A DNA stretch of 64,000 nt from Flavobacterium sp. TAB 87 (GCF_001529295.1 NZ_LLWK01000037.1:310001-374000); one strand, 5' to 3'. Positions 18,149 to 28,257 are shown, counted from the first letter of the stretch. Notes: generated by a model not told the origin, from the letters alone. Translations and numbers: made by a program.

Positions 18149-18531
18149 AACTAATTTTTTATGATTATAAATAGTAAACCTATATTAACGATAAAGATAC
18201 AAGTGGTACTTCAGTATGAAGTAATTAATTTTAAGTATTAAGTTACATAATTCACAGTCAGCTAAAAATTATCCATTGAACATATTTTCTAAAAATTGAC
18301 GTTTATAATTAAAAATTGTAATGAATTTTACTGCACATTGACAGCGAGATTGGGTTTGTTACCAAAAACTTAAATCAGTCATTACAAAGGCTAATGCAAG
18401 GTTTCAGATACATATGTAACTTCTTCATAACTATTTATTTTAAAAAAGCAAAAATTAGCACAGCGTTTCATAACATCTTTTCTAGATAGAAATAAATCAC
18501 TCATAAAAGTATTTTCAAGCGAAATCTCTTT
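18149..18531. other. Intergenic region without a gene
   Basis: About 380 bp between the 55-aa gene and the truC promoter. A near -7 element for the minus-strand small gene (TATCTTTA on that strand) lies near 18198-18205. Nothing else is recognisable. Confidence 0.4.
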
Positions 18532-18539
18532 TACTTTTG
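18532..18539 (+). promoter_or_regulatory. truC -7 element (TACTTTTG), abutting the start codon
   Basis: TACTTTTG ends only 4 nt before the truC ATG. With the usual distance to +1, transcription would begin at or next to the start codon, giving a leaderless mRNA. Confidence 0.6.
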
Positions 18540-18543
18540 CCAA

Positions 18544-19242
18544 ATGTTAGAAATTCTGTATCAAGACGAATATATTATAGCAATTAATAAACCTAGTGGA
18601 TTATTGGTTCACAAATCATTTTATGCGCGCGATGCAAAAGTGTATGCCATTCAAGAATTGCGAAATCAAATTGGTGGCCAACACGTTTATCCTATTCATC
18701 GCTTAGATCGAAAAACATCTGGCGTCTTATTATTTGCGTTGGATAAAGAGGTCTTGAAAATTATGAATGATCGTTTTGCCACACGTGAAGTCGAAAAAAA
18801 ATATTTAGCCATTTTACGTGGTTGGTCACCCGAAGAACTCACGATTGATTATGACTTAACCAATGATGATGACATTACACAAAATGCTATAACCTATTTT
18901 CATCGTTTGCAAATTGCCGAAGTTGCTTTAGAATTTAACAATAAACCTACCTCCCGATATTGTTTGGTAGAAGCGATTCCTGAAACTGGACGTATGCATC
19001 AATTACGAAAACATTTCAAACATATTTTTCATCCTATTTTAGGGAGTCGTCCACATGGTTGTAACAAACAAAATAAATTATGGTTGGAGAATTTTGAACT
19101 GAAAGGAATGATGCTTCATGCGCATCAGTTAATTTTCAATCATCCGATAAATAATGAACAATTAATTTTGAATGCAAAAATTAATGAAGAGTTTAGTAAA
19201 GTCGGTACTATACTTAATCTAGATTTGAGCAGTTACAAATAG
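18544..19242 (+). CDS. truC: tRNA pseudouridine(65) synthase TruC
   Basis: The 232-residue RluA-family enzyme has the catalytic signature HRLDRKTSG (catalytic Asp55) and a C-terminal GRMHQLRKHFKHIFHPILGS block. The lack of an S4 domain, the short length and the start LEILYQDEYIIAINKPSGLL fit TruC, which modifies U65 of some tRNAs. The conserved domain begins at residue 2, so the start codon is secure even though the promoter abuts it. Confidence 0.93.
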   Translation: MLEILYQDEYIIAINKPSGLLVHKSFYARDAKVYAIQELRNQIGGQHVYPIHRLDRKTSGVLLFALDKEVLKIMNDRFATREVEKKYLAILRGWSPEELTIDYDLTNDDDITQNAITYFHRLQIAEVALEFNNKPTSRYCLVEAIPETGRMHQLRKHFKHIFHPILGSRPHGCNKQNKLWLENFELKGMMLHAHQLIFNHPINNEQLILNAKINEEFSKVGTILNLDLSSYK

Positions 19243-19329
19243 AATAGTAATGCAGTACTACATACATCGATATACTATTATCGTAGTCAATATCTGGTTG
19301 CCTATTTAAATGCTTACATCTAGTACCGA

Positions 19330-19358
19330 AGCTTTAGAGCAATCTCAGACTTTTTTTT
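19330..19358 (+). terminator. Degenerate terminator after truC
   Basis: AGCTTTAGA-GCAA-TCTCAGACT followed by T8 resembles the AGCTTCAGA hairpin family but carries two mismatches in the stem. It is likely a weak or decayed copy. Confidence 0.55.
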
Positions 19359-19955
19359 AGCTTTCCACCTCCTCCTTCCAATCATTGTTATCTAAGATCA
19401 AAATTGTTTCATTGCACGAGACGAGTTACGACTTTACTGAAGATCTTCAATTCACAACGCTTCTTCTTCCCTTCTCTTTTTGCCATTCTTTCTAGATTTT
19501 ATCGTTTATCTACGAATAGACTCTTATCCGAATTTTAATTTTTAAAATAGATAACAACCAATGCAGTTCTATCTTTTTTAGTTACCCATCTATTTAAAAT
19601 TGTGGTTTTACAGATTGAATTTATTTTTCAGTACACAGTTTTATTAACAATAAATCTCTTTATAATTAACCTAAAAATAGCAAAAAAAGATCTGCTAAAA
19701 ACAGTCATAGACAATCATTTGATTTGTAAAAAAACATAGGATTTTATGATACATGTCACTTATTCCTACAATTTAATTCCATTATTTTGATATTGAAAAG
19801 AGTAGCCTCCATAATTAGAACAGAATACTCCTGTTAGTTAGCCAAATCAATTTTTCTGTAAAGACTATAACTCTTTATAATGTGCTCCTCATTATTCTAC
19901 ACAGCCGCTTCGTAGGCAACTTTATTCAAAACTTACATTACAACGCTTTCCTTAT
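19359..19955. other. Long intergenic region without a gene
   Basis: About 600 bp of AT-rich DNA upstream of the porin/carrier/succinate dehydrogenase operon. I find no frame with coding character and no clear TAnnTTTG promoter. The length suggests regulatory DNA for that operon. Confidence 0.45.
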
Positions 19956-21077
19956 ATGAAAAAAACAATACTTTTTTTATTGTTACTCTCCTTCGTCTGC
20001 AAGGCACAGAGTCCAGAAACAAAAAAAGATGATGCTGCTGCAAAACTAAAAATTACCATAAAAGGTTTATTTCAAGCCAGATATTCCTTTAACAACGATA
20101 AGGATATCGACCTAACTGGATTGCACCACACCGATAGCCTTGCGGTTTATAATGGTTTTGACATTAAGCGGGCAAGATTACTGTTTGCCTCTAAAATATC
20201 CGATCGAACCGAAGTAGTTTTACTAGTTAATCTTGCTGATTTTAAAAATGATCCTAAAAATAAAGTCTTAGAAAATGCTTACTTAACCTATAAGCTTAGC
20301 AATTATATTAATTTTAAAATCGGTCAATTTCGTCCCGCTTTCGGTCTCGAAAATATGTATTCTGTAGATGTTATTAAGTCCATGGATTACTCTAACCAAT
20401 ACAGTGCTTTTGGGAGTAACGGATGGCAAAGTTTTCAAATTGGCGCAAGTGTTTATGGGACCATAAAAGGCGAACATACTATAAATTATGCCCTTAGTGT
20501 CGTTAACGGTAACAATCGCAATCAAGTTATGGATGCCGACAATGGAAAACAGTTTTCATCACGCATGGATTTACTTCTAAATAAAAAATACAATTTAAAA
20601 GCTGGTCTAAATGGCGCGATAGGATCGGTATATAAAAGTGATGTCTATGCAGCTGGCATTGATCTATCTGGCGTATTGCCTTTTTCTGAAAAATGGTCAT
20701 TGCTATTTGAAGCGGAAGCAAAACAAGGAAATAATCATGTGCTGTTTTATAAAACACCCGTGGCAAATCGAATTCAGAACGTAAGTCAATACCAAATGCA
20801 AGGAATGTACTTCTTGCCAGATCTTCGATATGATGTAAACTACCACCGTCTTACATCCTTAGAATTTTCATGCCGATATGAATATTTTGATCCAAACTTT
20901 AAAAACAATTCAAATCCAAGACAAACTTTTACCCCGATGATAAGTGCCGAATTTTTAAAAAGCTATAATGCCCGAATACAACTTGGAGTAATTATAGACC
21001 GCTATAAAAAAAATAGTATTGAAACTACGCAGTACAGCAACGAGCAATTTATAATTCAAATTCAATCAAGGCTATAA
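19956..21077 (+). CDS. Porin (phosphate-selective porin O/P family)
   Basis: The 373-residue outer-membrane protein has a signal peptide (about residues 1-18, MKKTILFLLLLSFVCKAQ) and a beta-barrel with GFDIKRARLLFASKISDRTE and the loop FRPAFGLENMYS typical of OprP/OprO-like porins. It likely forms a diffusion channel for small anions. It stands 8 bp ahead of a dicarboxylate carrier, so the transported anion is more likely a C4-dicarboxylate than phosphate. First gene of a five-gene operon. Confidence 0.88.
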   Translation: MKKTILFLLLLSFVCKAQSPETKKDDAAAKLKITIKGLFQARYSFNNDKDIDLTGLHHTDSLAVYNGFDIKRARLLFASKISDRTEVVLLVNLADFKNDPKNKVLENAYLTYKLSNYINFKIGQFRPAFGLENMYSVDVIKSMDYSNQYSAFGSNGWQSFQIGASVYGTIKGEHTINYALSVVNGNNRNQVMDADNGKQFSSRMDLLLNKKYNLKAGLNGAIGSVYKSDVYAAGIDLSGVLPFSEKWSLLFEAEAKQGNNHVLFYKTPVANRIQNVSQYQMQGMYFLPDLRYDVNYHRLTSLEFSCRYEYFDPNFKNNSNPRQTFTPMISAEFLKSYNARIQLGVIIDRYKKNSIETTQYSNEQFIIQIQSRL

Positions 21078-21085
21078 ACAATTAC

Positions 21086-22573
21086 ATGAAAACTACACCA
21101 AACACTACCGAAGTTCCAAAGGTTCCTCCTGTTTCAACTCAAAAAAAAGAAATCCAACTTATTCCGCTATTGATTACGGTATCCGTAGGTCTTACGATTT
21201 GGTTTATACCACCTCCCGAAGGCGTTACTCCCGAAGCATGGCATTTATTAGCTATTTTTCTAGCAACAATTTTAGGAATAATTGTGAAAGCCGCCAGCAT
21301 GGGAACACTCTGTATGATCGCCATAGCACTAGTCGCTGTTACCGGAGTATTAGCGCCAGGCGACCCTGCTAAATCAATAACCCTTGCCCTGCGCAGTTTT
21401 GGAGATAAAGTAATTTGGCTAATTGGTATCAGTTTTTTTATTGCCCGTGGTTTTATAAAAACAGGTCTTGGAAGTAGAATTGCCTATGTATTTATCAAAT
21501 TGTTTGGTAAAAGTTCTTTAGGATTAGCTTACAGTCTTGGAGCAGCTGACCTTTTATTAGCGCCTGCAATACCAAGTAATACGGCTCGTGGTGGTGGTAT
21601 TATTTACCCTATTATGAAATCAATGTCAATGAGTTTAGGGTCAAATCCCAATGAACCAGCAACGCATCGAAAAGTAGGTGCATACCTTACGCTCAACAGT
21701 TATTACATGAATCTTATTGCCTCTGCTATGTTTCTTACAGGTACCGCGAGTAACCCGATGTGCCAGAAATTTGCTGCTGATATGGGAATTAAAATTACTT
21801 GGATGTCTTGGTTTTGGGCCGCTATCGTTCCTGGTATGGCTTCCCTTATTATTATTCCGTTTTTACTTTATAAAATATTTCCACCTGAACTTAAAAAAAC
21901 TACTGAAGCTCCAGCTATGGCCAAGTTAAAATTAGCCGAAATGGGCCCCGTTTCTAAAAACGAATGGTTGATGGTATTGGCTTTTATTATCTTACTTGTG
22001 CTTTGGGTTACTGGTGATCTTTTTCATATTGACGCCACTACAACTGCTTTTATTGGTTTATCCATTCTGCTCATCACACAAGTGCTTACTTGGGAAGACA
22101 TTAAATCTGAAAAAGGAGCTTGGGACACCATTGTGTGGTTTGCTACCTTGGTTATGATGGCTGGATCGCTTAATGAACTTGGTTTTATACCTTGGTTTGG
22201 TAAAGAGATTCAGTCGATGATTTTGGGTTTATCCTGGACAACTGCGTTTCCTATTATTGTATTCACTTATTTTTTGAGCCACTATTTATTTGCTAGTGCG
22301 ACGGCACACGTTGCGGCGATGTACAGCGCTTTGCTAGCCGTGGGAATTGCGATGGGCATTCCGCCTATGTTATTGGCTTTAATGCTTGGCTTTACAGGTT
22401 CATTATACGGTACATTAACCCATTACGCCCACGGACCTGCTCCCGTATTTTTTGGTAGCGGTTATGTTGAAATTAAACAGTGGTGGGGTTATGGACTAAT
22501 TATAGGTATTGTACTGATGGCTTTATGGATGGGACTTGGCGGCTTATGGTGGAAAGTAACTGGAATTTACTAA
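21086..22573 (+). CDS. DASS family anion carrier, CitT/2-oxoglutarate-malate translocator type
   Basis: The 495-residue inner-membrane protein has about 12 hydrophobic segments and the divalent anion:sodium symporter signatures: the first hairpin motif is AIPSNTARGGG (SNT at 164-166) and the second is FASATAHVAAMYSA (near 400), where SAT replaces SNT. That variant is typical of the CitT/TtdT/plant translocator branch, which often exchanges one dicarboxylate for another. Placement between a porin and succinate dehydrogenase points to uptake or exchange of succinate, fumarate, malate or a similar acid. Confidence 0.9.
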   Translation: MKTTPNTTEVPKVPPVSTQKKEIQLIPLLITVSVGLTIWFIPPPEGVTPEAWHLLAIFLATILGIIVKAASMGTLCMIAIALVAVTGVLAPGDPAKSITLALRSFGDKVIWLIGISFFIARGFIKTGLGSRIAYVFIKLFGKSSLGLAYSLGAADLLLAPAIPSNTARGGGIIYPIMKSMSMSLGSNPNEPATHRKVGAYLTLNSYYMNLIASAMFLTGTASNPMCQKFAADMGIKITWMSWFWAAIVPGMASLIIIPFLLYKIFPPELKKTTEAPAMAKLKLAEMGPVSKNEWLMVLAFIILLVLWVTGDLFHIDATTTAFIGLSILLITQVLTWEDIKSEKGAWDTIVWFATLVMMAGSLNELGFIPWFGKEIQSMILGLSWTTAFPIIVFTYFLSHYLFASATAHVAAMYSALLAVGIAMGIPPMLLALMLGFTGSLYGTLTHYAHGPAPVFFGSGYVEIKQWWGYGLIIGIVLMALWMGLGGLWWKVTGIY

Positions 22574-22589
22574 TCAATAAAAAAATAAT

Positions 22590-23270
22590 ATGAAATCAAT
22601 ACCTTTTCTGCAGAGCACTTTATCCCGAAAGAACCTGATGGCGCTTACCGGATTGTTTCTTTGTTTCTTTTTAATAATTCACTTACTAGGCAACTTGCAA
22701 TTGCTATTGCCAGCCGAAAAAGCCGAAGCTAGTTTCAATAGTTATTCAGTACTACTATCAGGTAATATCTTTATAAAGATTATTTCCTATGTGTTATATT
22801 TCTCCCTAATTGCACACGCCATAGATGCTTTAATTATCACTATCAAAAATAAAAAAGCAACGGTAAAATACGCGTATGATGATCGCAAGAAAGCGAGCAA
22901 ATGGTATTCTCGCAATATGGGAATTCTAGGCACACTTCTGTTGTTGTTTTTGATTATTCATTTTAAAGATTTCTGGTATGTCTATAAATTCGGTGATGTT
23001 CCCTTAGATGCGGATGGGCATAAAAACTTATACCTCATTGTAATCAATTCTTTTAGTTCGTGGTGGTATGTACTGTTGTATGTACTGTCTATGTTTGCCT
23101 TAGGGTATCATCTTTTGCATGGTTTTAAAAGTGCAGTGAGAACTTTAGGCTTGTACCATCCAAGATATTCGAGCTACGTTCAAACCTTTGGCATGTGGTA
23201 CAGCTACAGTATAACCTTAGGTTTTTCTATCATTCCTATTTATGTTCACCTAACCCATTTTGGATTATGA
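22590..23270 (+). CDS. sdhC: Succinate dehydrogenase/fumarate reductase cytochrome b subunit (B-type)
   Basis: The 226-residue protein has five membrane helices and the His residues expected for two hemes b (in [30 protein letters not shown] and [10 protein letters not shown]). This is the single-subunit di-heme anchor of B-type complexes, as in Wolinella fumarate reductase and Bacillus SdhC. It links the flavin/iron-sulfur subunits to menaquinone. The stop overlaps the start of the flavoprotein gene (ATGA at 23267). Confidence 0.95.
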   Translation: MKSIPFLQSTLSRKNLMALTGLFLCFFLIIHLLGNLQLLLPAEKAEASFNSYSVLLSGNIFIKIISYVLYFSLIAHAIDALIITIKNKKATVKYAYDDRKKASKWYSRNMGILGTLLLLFLIIHFKDFWYVYKFGDVPLDADGHKNLYLIVINSFSSWWYVLLYVLSMFALGYHLLHGFKSAVRTLGLYHPRYSSYVQTFGMWYSYSITLGFSIIPIYVHLTHFGL

Positions 23271-25183
23271 AATTAGATGCAAAAATTCCCGAAGGTCCTT
23301 TAGAAGATAAATGGGCTCATTATAAAGACCATGCTAAATTGGTTAGTCCAGCTAACCGTAAAAAACTCAATATCATTGTTATAGGAACTGGTTTATCTGG
23401 TGCTTCGGCAGCAGCTTCTCTAGGAGAATTGGGCTACAATGTCCAATCCTTTTGCTTTCAAGATTCTGCTCGAAGAGCCCATTCTGTTGCTGCACAAGGT
23501 GGTGTGAATGCCGCGAAAAATTATGCCAATGATGGCGACTCCGTTTATCGTATGTTTTATGACACACTTAAAGGCGGTGATTTTCGTTCGCGAGAAGCCA
23601 ATGTGTATCGTTTAGCAGAATGTTCGTTAAACTTAATTGATCAATCTGTAGCACAGGGTGTTCCTTTTGCGCGCGAATATGGAGGCTATTTAAGCAACCG
23701 CTCCTTTGGTGGTGTGCAGGTAAGCCGTACTTTTTATGCTCGTGGACAAACAGGGCAGCAACTTTTATTAGGAGCGTACCAATCACTCATGCGTCAAGAA
23801 AAACTAGAAAAAGTACAAGTACACACACGTCATGAAATGCTTGATTTAGTTGTTATTGACGACAAAGCTAAAGGTGTAATTGTTCGTAATTTAGATACCG
23901 GAGCCATAGAACGTTTTGCTGCAGATGCCGTAGTAATTGCGAGTGGTGGTTTTGGTAAAATTTATTATTTATCAACATTGGCAATGGGTTGTAATGGCTC
24001 TGCTATCTGGCGCGCACACAAAAAAGGAGCATACATGGCATGTCCGAGTTGGACACAAATTCACCCTACTTGTTTGCCCCAAGCGGGAGACTATCAATCA
24101 AAATTAACATTAATGTCAGAATCTTTGCGAAATGATGGTCGTATTTGGGTGCCAAAACTCGAAAATGAAACGCGCGAACCAAATAACATTCCAGAAGAAG
24201 AACGCGATTATTACTTAGAAAGAAGGTATCCTTCGTTTGGAAATCTTGCGCCTCGTGACATTGCATCGCGTGCTGCAAAAGAACGAATTGATGCAGGTTT
24301 TGGAATTGGTCCTTTAAAAAATGCCGTTTATCTCGATTTTTCTAAAGCAATTGAAAAACAAGGTATTGACAAGGTAAAAGAAAAGTACAGCAATCTTTTT
24401 TCAATGTATAAAAAAATCACGGATGATGATGCTTACTCTGCACCGATGAAAATATCGCCAGCAGCACATTTTTCAATGGGTGGACTTTGGGTTGACTATG
24501 AATTAATGACTACGATACCTGGATTATTTGCTATTGGTGAAGCTAATTTTGCCGATCATGGAGCCAATAGACTGGGAGCCAATTCTCTATTACAAGCCTG
24601 TGTTGATGGGTATTTTATACTTCCATACACGTTAGCAAATTACCTTTCGGGTGAACTAAAATCTGAAAAAATAACGAAAGAGCATCCTGAATTTGCTTTA
24701 GCAGAAGCTAATGTAAAAAAGCAATTGGAGCACTTTATAACTATAAAAGGCAGCAAAACGGCTGAACATTTCCACAAAGAACTCGGTAAATTATTATACG
24801 ATAAATGTGGACTTTCACGATCAGCTACAGGTTTAACCGAGGCAATTGCGGGAATCAAAGTGCTTTCAGCAGCATTTTATCAAGACTTAATGATTCCGGG
24901 TGAAGCCGAAGATATGAATGCCGAACTAGAAAAAGCAGGTCGTGTTGCTGATTATTTAGAAATTGCCGATTTAATGTGTCATGATGCGCTTAGTCGCGAA
25001 GAATCCTGTGGTGCGCATTTTAGAGAAGAATACCAAACTCCAGACGGTGAAGCGTTGCGAAACGATGAAAAATTTTGCTATGTATCTGCTTGGGAATGGG
25101 CAGGAAAATATGAAGAACCAATATTGCATCCCGAGCCGCTTGTTTTTGAATTTGTCAAACCCGCTGTAAGAAGCTATAGCTAA
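23267..25183 (+). CDS. sdhA: Succinate dehydrogenase/fumarate reductase flavoprotein subunit
   Basis: The start is the ATG at 23267 ([16 protein letters not shown]), which overlaps the cytochrome b stop; an upstream in-frame extension to 23195 would read inside the previous gene. The 638-residue product has an FAD-binding Rossmann motif [12 protein letters not shown] (about 38-49), the FAD-attachment His72 in AHSVAAQGG, and the substrate region with [17 protein letters not shown]. It interconverts succinate and fumarate. From memory, the usual flavobacterial housekeeping SdhA reads HSIAAQGGINAA here; this protein has [12 protein letters not shown], which may mark a second, operon-specific copy. 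Confidence 0.96.
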   Translation: MKLDAKIPEGPLEDKWAHYKDHAKLVSPANRKKLNIIVIGTGLSGASAAASLGELGYNVQSFCFQDSARRAHSVAAQGGVNAAKNYANDGDSVYRMFYDTLKGGDFRSREANVYRLAECSLNLIDQSVAQGVPFAREYGGYLSNRSFGGVQVSRTFYARGQTGQQLLLGAYQSLMRQEKLEKVQVHTRHEMLDLVVIDDKAKGVIVRNLDTGAIERFAADAVVIASGGFGKIYYLSTLAMGCNGSAIWRAHKKGAYMACPSWTQIHPTCLPQAGDYQSKLTLMSESLRNDGRIWVPKLENETREPNNIPEEERDYYLERRYPSFGNLAPRDIASRAAKERIDAGFGIGPLKNAVYLDFSKAIEKQGIDKVKEKYSNLFSMYKKITDDDAYSAPMKISPAAHFSMGGLWVDYELMTTIPGLFAIGEANFADHGANRLGANSLLQACVDGYFILPYTLANYLSGELKSEKITKEHPEFALAEANVKKQLEHFITIKGSKTAEHFHKELGKLLYDKCGLSRSATGLTEAIAGIKVLSAAFYQDLMIPGEAEDMNAELEKAGRVADYLEIADLMCHDALSREESCGAHFREEYQTPDGEALRNDEKFCYVSAWEWAGKYEEPILHPEPLVFEFVKPAVRSYS

Positions 25184-25194
25184 AAAATACGACT

Positions 25195-25941
25195 ATGAAA
25201 GTACACCTAAAAATATGGCGCCAGAAAAACGAAAAAAGTAAAGGCGCTTTAGTAGATTACGACCTTGATGGTATAGATTCTCATATGTCTTTCTTGGAAA
25301 TGATGGATACACTGAACGAAAAACTGATTGTAAAGGGCGAAATTCCCGTGGCTTTTGACCACGACTGCCGTGAGGGAATTTGTGGCAGTTGCGGAATGAT
25401 GGTTAACGGTCAAGCACACGGTCCAATTGCTGGTTTAACCGTTTGTCAATTGCACATGCGTGAGTTTAAGGATGGTGCTACTATTTACATCGAACCTTTT
25501 AGAGCTGCTGCTTTTCCGTTAAAGCGAGATTTAAGAATTGATCGTTCTGCTTTTGACAGAATTATACAAGCGAATGGTTTTATTTCCGCAAATACGGGTC
25601 ATGCTTGCGAAGCAAATACGGTAACGATTGTGCATGAAGTGGCGGAGTCGGCTTTTGATTCTGCGGCTTGCATTGGTTGCGGCGCTTGTGTTGCTACTTG
25701 TAAAAATTCGAGTGCGGCACTGTTTACTTCGGCAAAAGTATCGCATTTATCAAAATTACCGCAGGGTGAAAAAGAAGCGACAAAACGAGTATTGGCTATG
25801 GTTATGCAAATGGATAGTGAAGGTTTTGGACATTGTACCAATACCGAAGCCTGCGAAGTAAAATGTCCACAAGAAATCTCAGTTTTAAATATTGCTCAAA
25901 TGAATTTCGAATACAATAAGGCTTTGCTTTTAAAAGATTAA
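25195..25941 (+). CDS. sdhB: Succinate dehydrogenase/fumarate reductase iron-sulfur subunit
   Basis: The 248 residues show all three cluster-binding regions in order: the [2Fe-2S] site CREGICGSCGMMVNG with later TVCQLH, then CIGCGACVATCKN, then CTNTEACEVKCPQE. It passes electrons from the flavin subunit to the heme anchor. It ends the operon porin-carrier-sdhCAB, with a terminator 44 bp downstream. Confidence 0.96.
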   Translation: MKVHLKIWRQKNEKSKGALVDYDLDGIDSHMSFLEMMDTLNEKLIVKGEIPVAFDHDCREGICGSCGMMVNGQAHGPIAGLTVCQLHMREFKDGATIYIEPFRAAAFPLKRDLRIDRSAFDRIIQANGFISANTGHACEANTVTIVHEVAESAFDSAACIGCGACVATCKNSSAALFTSAKVSHLSKLPQGEKEATKRVLAMVMQMDSEGFGHCTNTEACEVKCPQEISVLNIAQMNFEYNKALLLKD

Positions 25942-25984
25942 TTAAAAACTACTAATACTATAACTTCAGCTAAAAAACAGGAGA

Positions 25985-26012
25985 AGCTTCAGAGAAATCT
26001 GGAGCTTTTTTA
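25985..26012 (+). terminator. Terminator of the sdh operon (AGCTTCAGA family)
   Basis: AGCTTCAGA-GAAA-TCTGGAGCT with one G-T wobble is followed by T6. Same family as the two tRNA terminators. The gap to 26282 contains nothing else recognisable. Confidence 0.88.
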
Positions 26013-26282
26013 GATCAGAAACAGGAACGACTGATCACCTCAAACGAAAATGCATACTAACCCGTAACAAAAAGAACAGAATTAACTTTCAAAATACTTG
26101 ATTCTAAAAATTGTATCAAAATTTATCATGCTGATTTAAAAACTCGATTAGACCTGTCATTTACATAACAAGCCATTCTTAATCAAATCAATAGATGCTT
26201 TATTCGCTAGCTCTTTTAAATATTCATTGCTTCTAATCATGATATCGTTTAAAAAAAATAAAAAAAGTTTTCTTTATTATTT

Positions 26283-26312
26283 TTGTCTGTCTTAAAATTA
26301 GTTGCATTTTTG
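26283..26312 (+). promoter_or_regulatory. tRNA-Glu promoter, TTG-N19-CATTTTTG
   Basis: TTG at 26283-26285 and CATTTTTG at 26305-26312 (one mismatch to TAnnTTTG) have 19 nt between them. The tRNA starts 20 nt downstream. Confidence 0.6.
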
Positions 26313-26331
26313 CGCTCACATTAAAAAAGCT

Positions 26332-26406
26332 GGCCCGTTCGTCTATCGGTTAGGACGCATGGTTTTCATCCATGTAAGAGCGGTTCGATTCCGCTACGGG
26401 CTACCA
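26332..26406 (+). tRNA. tRNA-Glu (TTC)
   Basis: The full cloverleaf has acceptor stem GGCCCGT/ACGGGCT, anticodon stem CATGG/CCATG around TTTTCAT (anticodon TTC), T arm AGCGG-TTCGATT-CCGCT and an encoded CCA end (26404-26406). Confidence 0.97.
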
Positions 26407-26412
26407 AGAAAA

Positions 26413-26440
26413 AGCTTCAGAGTAATCTGGAGCTTTTTTT
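26413..26440 (+). terminator. tRNA-Glu terminator (AGCTTCAGA family)
   Basis: AGCTTCAGA-GTAA-TCTGGAGCT followed by T6 starts 7 bp after the CCA end. It differs from the sdh copy only in the loop. Confidence 0.88.
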
Positions 26441-26529
26441 ATGGACTGACATTAAATTTTAGAATTCTAATTTTTCATTCTTGCTATTATTCTTAACGTC
26501 ACATAAATCTCTTGTTTTTCTACTATTTT

Positions 26530-26946
26530 TCAACTGTAAATTAGTAAGATAGTCCCAGAAATAATTAAAAGGACTCCTATTATACCTAGTGTACTTATTT
26601 GCTCATTCAAAAAAATTACTGACAAGATTATAGCAATGGCAACGCTTAATTTATCGATTGGCGCTACTTGCGAAACTTTGCCGATTTGCAACGCTTTAAA
26701 ATAAAATATCCAAGAAAGCCCTGTCGCAATTCCCGAGAAAACAAGAAAGATTATATTTTGTTTGGTCAGCGTATTAATGTTCGCCGCACCACCTCGGAAG
26801 AAAGCAATTCCCCAAGCCAAGATTAAAATAACAACCGTTCGAATAGCCGTCGCAAGATCAGTATCAACTCCTTTAATACCAACCTTTGCAAAAATTGCTG
26901 TTAGTGCAGCAAAAAATGCAGAGAGTAATGCAAAAATCCACCACAT
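26530..26946 (-). CDS. EamA family transporter, single-domain (4-helix) form
   Basis: The 138 residues form one EamA unit with four or five hydrophobic helices, beginning MWWIFALLSAFFAALTAIFA and containing GIATGLSWIFYFKALQIGK, the typical EamA core. Full-length EamA carriers have two such units; this half-size form is a recognised variant that presumably works as a dimer. The substrate of this drug/metabolite transporter cannot be told. Transcribed alone. Confidence 0.9.
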   Translation of the reverse strand: MWWIFALLSAFFAALTAIFAKVGIKGVDTDLATAIRTVVILILAWGIAFFRGGAANINTLTKQNIIFLVFSGIATGLSWIFYFKALQIGKVSQVAPIDKLSVAIAIILSVIFLNEQISTLGIIGVLLIISGTILLIYS

Positions 26947-27278
26947 GATTTAAAGATTAATTTCTAGTTGAATAAAGTTACTTAATATTTTGCTTCACAT
27001 TAAATGTCAAGTGATTTAAATGATTGCTGAGCGAAGTAAGTTATTTTAAAAAAGTGATCATCCTGCTAAAAAACCAAATTAAACCTATTACCAAAGTTTT
27101 TAGCGCTTCAGAGATCTCCTGGAATTAAGAAAGGCTTAGAAATTGAAGTTTTCTTTTATACTGCAATGCTTTAGCATGATCAATTATAATATCGGTAGAT
27201 TCTACAATCGATGAAGCATTTGAAGGTAATATCCGTTGAGTTGAGCACAAATTGTCAAGTATTAATTAGTAATAGCAT
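26947..27278. other. Intergenic region without a gene
   Basis: About 330 bp upstream of the EamA gene. No coding frame or RNA gene is recognisable. Confidence 0.4.
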
Positions 27279-27310
27279 AAAAAAAGCGCAAAGTCAAAAG
27301 ACGTCTGCGC
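27279..27310 (-). terminator. Terminator of the outer-membrane barrel gene
   Basis: A GCGCA/TGCGC stem with an inner GTC/GAC stem and AAAA loop is followed on the minus strand by T7, 40 bp past the stop. Confidence 0.7.
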
Positions 27311-27350
27311 TATCGTATTATTAATAAGGAACAATTAAAAAAATCTGAAA

Positions 27351-27941
27351 TTATTTACCCCATTTTCCTCCACCAACATAAAATCCTAGATGGATACCTA
27401 GGTAACTATTTGTAACCGTACCTACTTCTGCACCATACATATTTTGCAAAGTAGATTTCGGAACCAGATTATACTCAAGTCCCATTCGAAACTTTCCCCA
27501 TTCAAATCCGCCTCTAATTAATCCGCCTAATTTACCAGTAGCATCTAGCGCAGCATCATCAGAATTAGCATCATCAAACTCAACGTTAGCAATTGAATAA
27601 AAGCCAAGTCCTCCTCCTAGATAGGGCACAAATGACTTACCTGAATTATTAAAATAGTAATCGTAAGTTCCTACATAAGATCCATTAGCTGAAACCTTTA
27701 CAGTTGTATACTCTCCATCTGTATTTAAATCCCGAATCATTGCAGCTGCTCCAATTCGCAATCCAACATTCATATTATCATTTATATTGTACTTTGGTTC
27801 AAGAGAAACTAAAATTCCGCCTCCGCCATTAGAAGGCACCGTATATCCCAAATCTAAACCAACTCTAAATTTACCTTCTTTTTGAGCATGCCCATTTGCA
27901 AAACTAAATACAGCAATAGCTGCTAAAATAATTTTTTTCAT
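27351..27941 (-). CDS. Outer-membrane beta-barrel protein (OmpA-like/OMP_b-brl family)
   Basis: The start at 27941 (MKKIILAAIAVFSFANGHAQ) gives a proper signal peptide ending at about residue 20; upstream codons to 27968 are ignored. The mature part of about 175 residues has alternating strands with GLDLGYTVPS, YLGGGLGFYS and GLEYNLVPKS, and ends near YLGIHLGFYVGGG, the pattern of an 8-stranded barrel. No periplasmic domain. Role unknown; such small barrels are common in flavobacteria. Confidence 0.85.
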   Translation of the reverse strand: MKKIILAAIAVFSFANGHAQKEGKFRVGLDLGYTVPSNGGGGILVSLEPKYNINDNMNVGLRIGAAAMIRDLNTDGEYTTVKVSANGSYVGTYDYYFNNSGKSFVPYLGGGLGFYSIANVEFDDANSDDAALDATGKLGGLIRGGFEWGKFRMGLEYNLVPKSTLQNMYGAEVGTVTNSYLGIHLGFYVGGGKWGK

Positions 27942-28189
27942 AAATTTTAAATTTATTTTGAGCGGCAAACATACTATAATTTCGTTAATTTAAATAAAAT
28001 AAATTAGTAAGAATTTAATTTATTTTTAACACTACTTTTTAAATTAAACAAACACAATCTATTTGAAATAAGGCAGTTGCCAACTTATTTAAATTTGGAC
28101 TCAACACTTTTTAAAACGTTGTCTACTTCTATTTTAACACTACTTAATTTTTTTACAAACTCTTATTTTAAAAAGTGCAGAACGCATAA

Positions 28190-28225
28190 AAAAACACTTG
28201 CCCAAAATTTGTTGCAAGTGTTTTT
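28190..28225 (-). terminator. Terminator of the aldehyde dehydrogenase gene
   Basis: A perfect 12-bp stem (AAAAACACTTGC/GCAAGTGTTTTT) with a 12-nt loop lies 33 bp past the stop. The rest of the gap 27942-28189 is AT-rich and empty. Confidence 0.85.
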
Positions 28226-28257
28226 ATTACAATAATTATTACTTTTAAGAACAACTA

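Noticed and set aside
17930..18154. 74-aa plus-strand ORF
   Set aside because: It is the antisense reading of the 55-aa membrane protein gene, which has the better start, composition and topology.
26530..26946. EamA gene as a truncated transporter
   Set aside because: Half-size EamA proteins of this length are a known form; there is no remnant of a second domain next to it.
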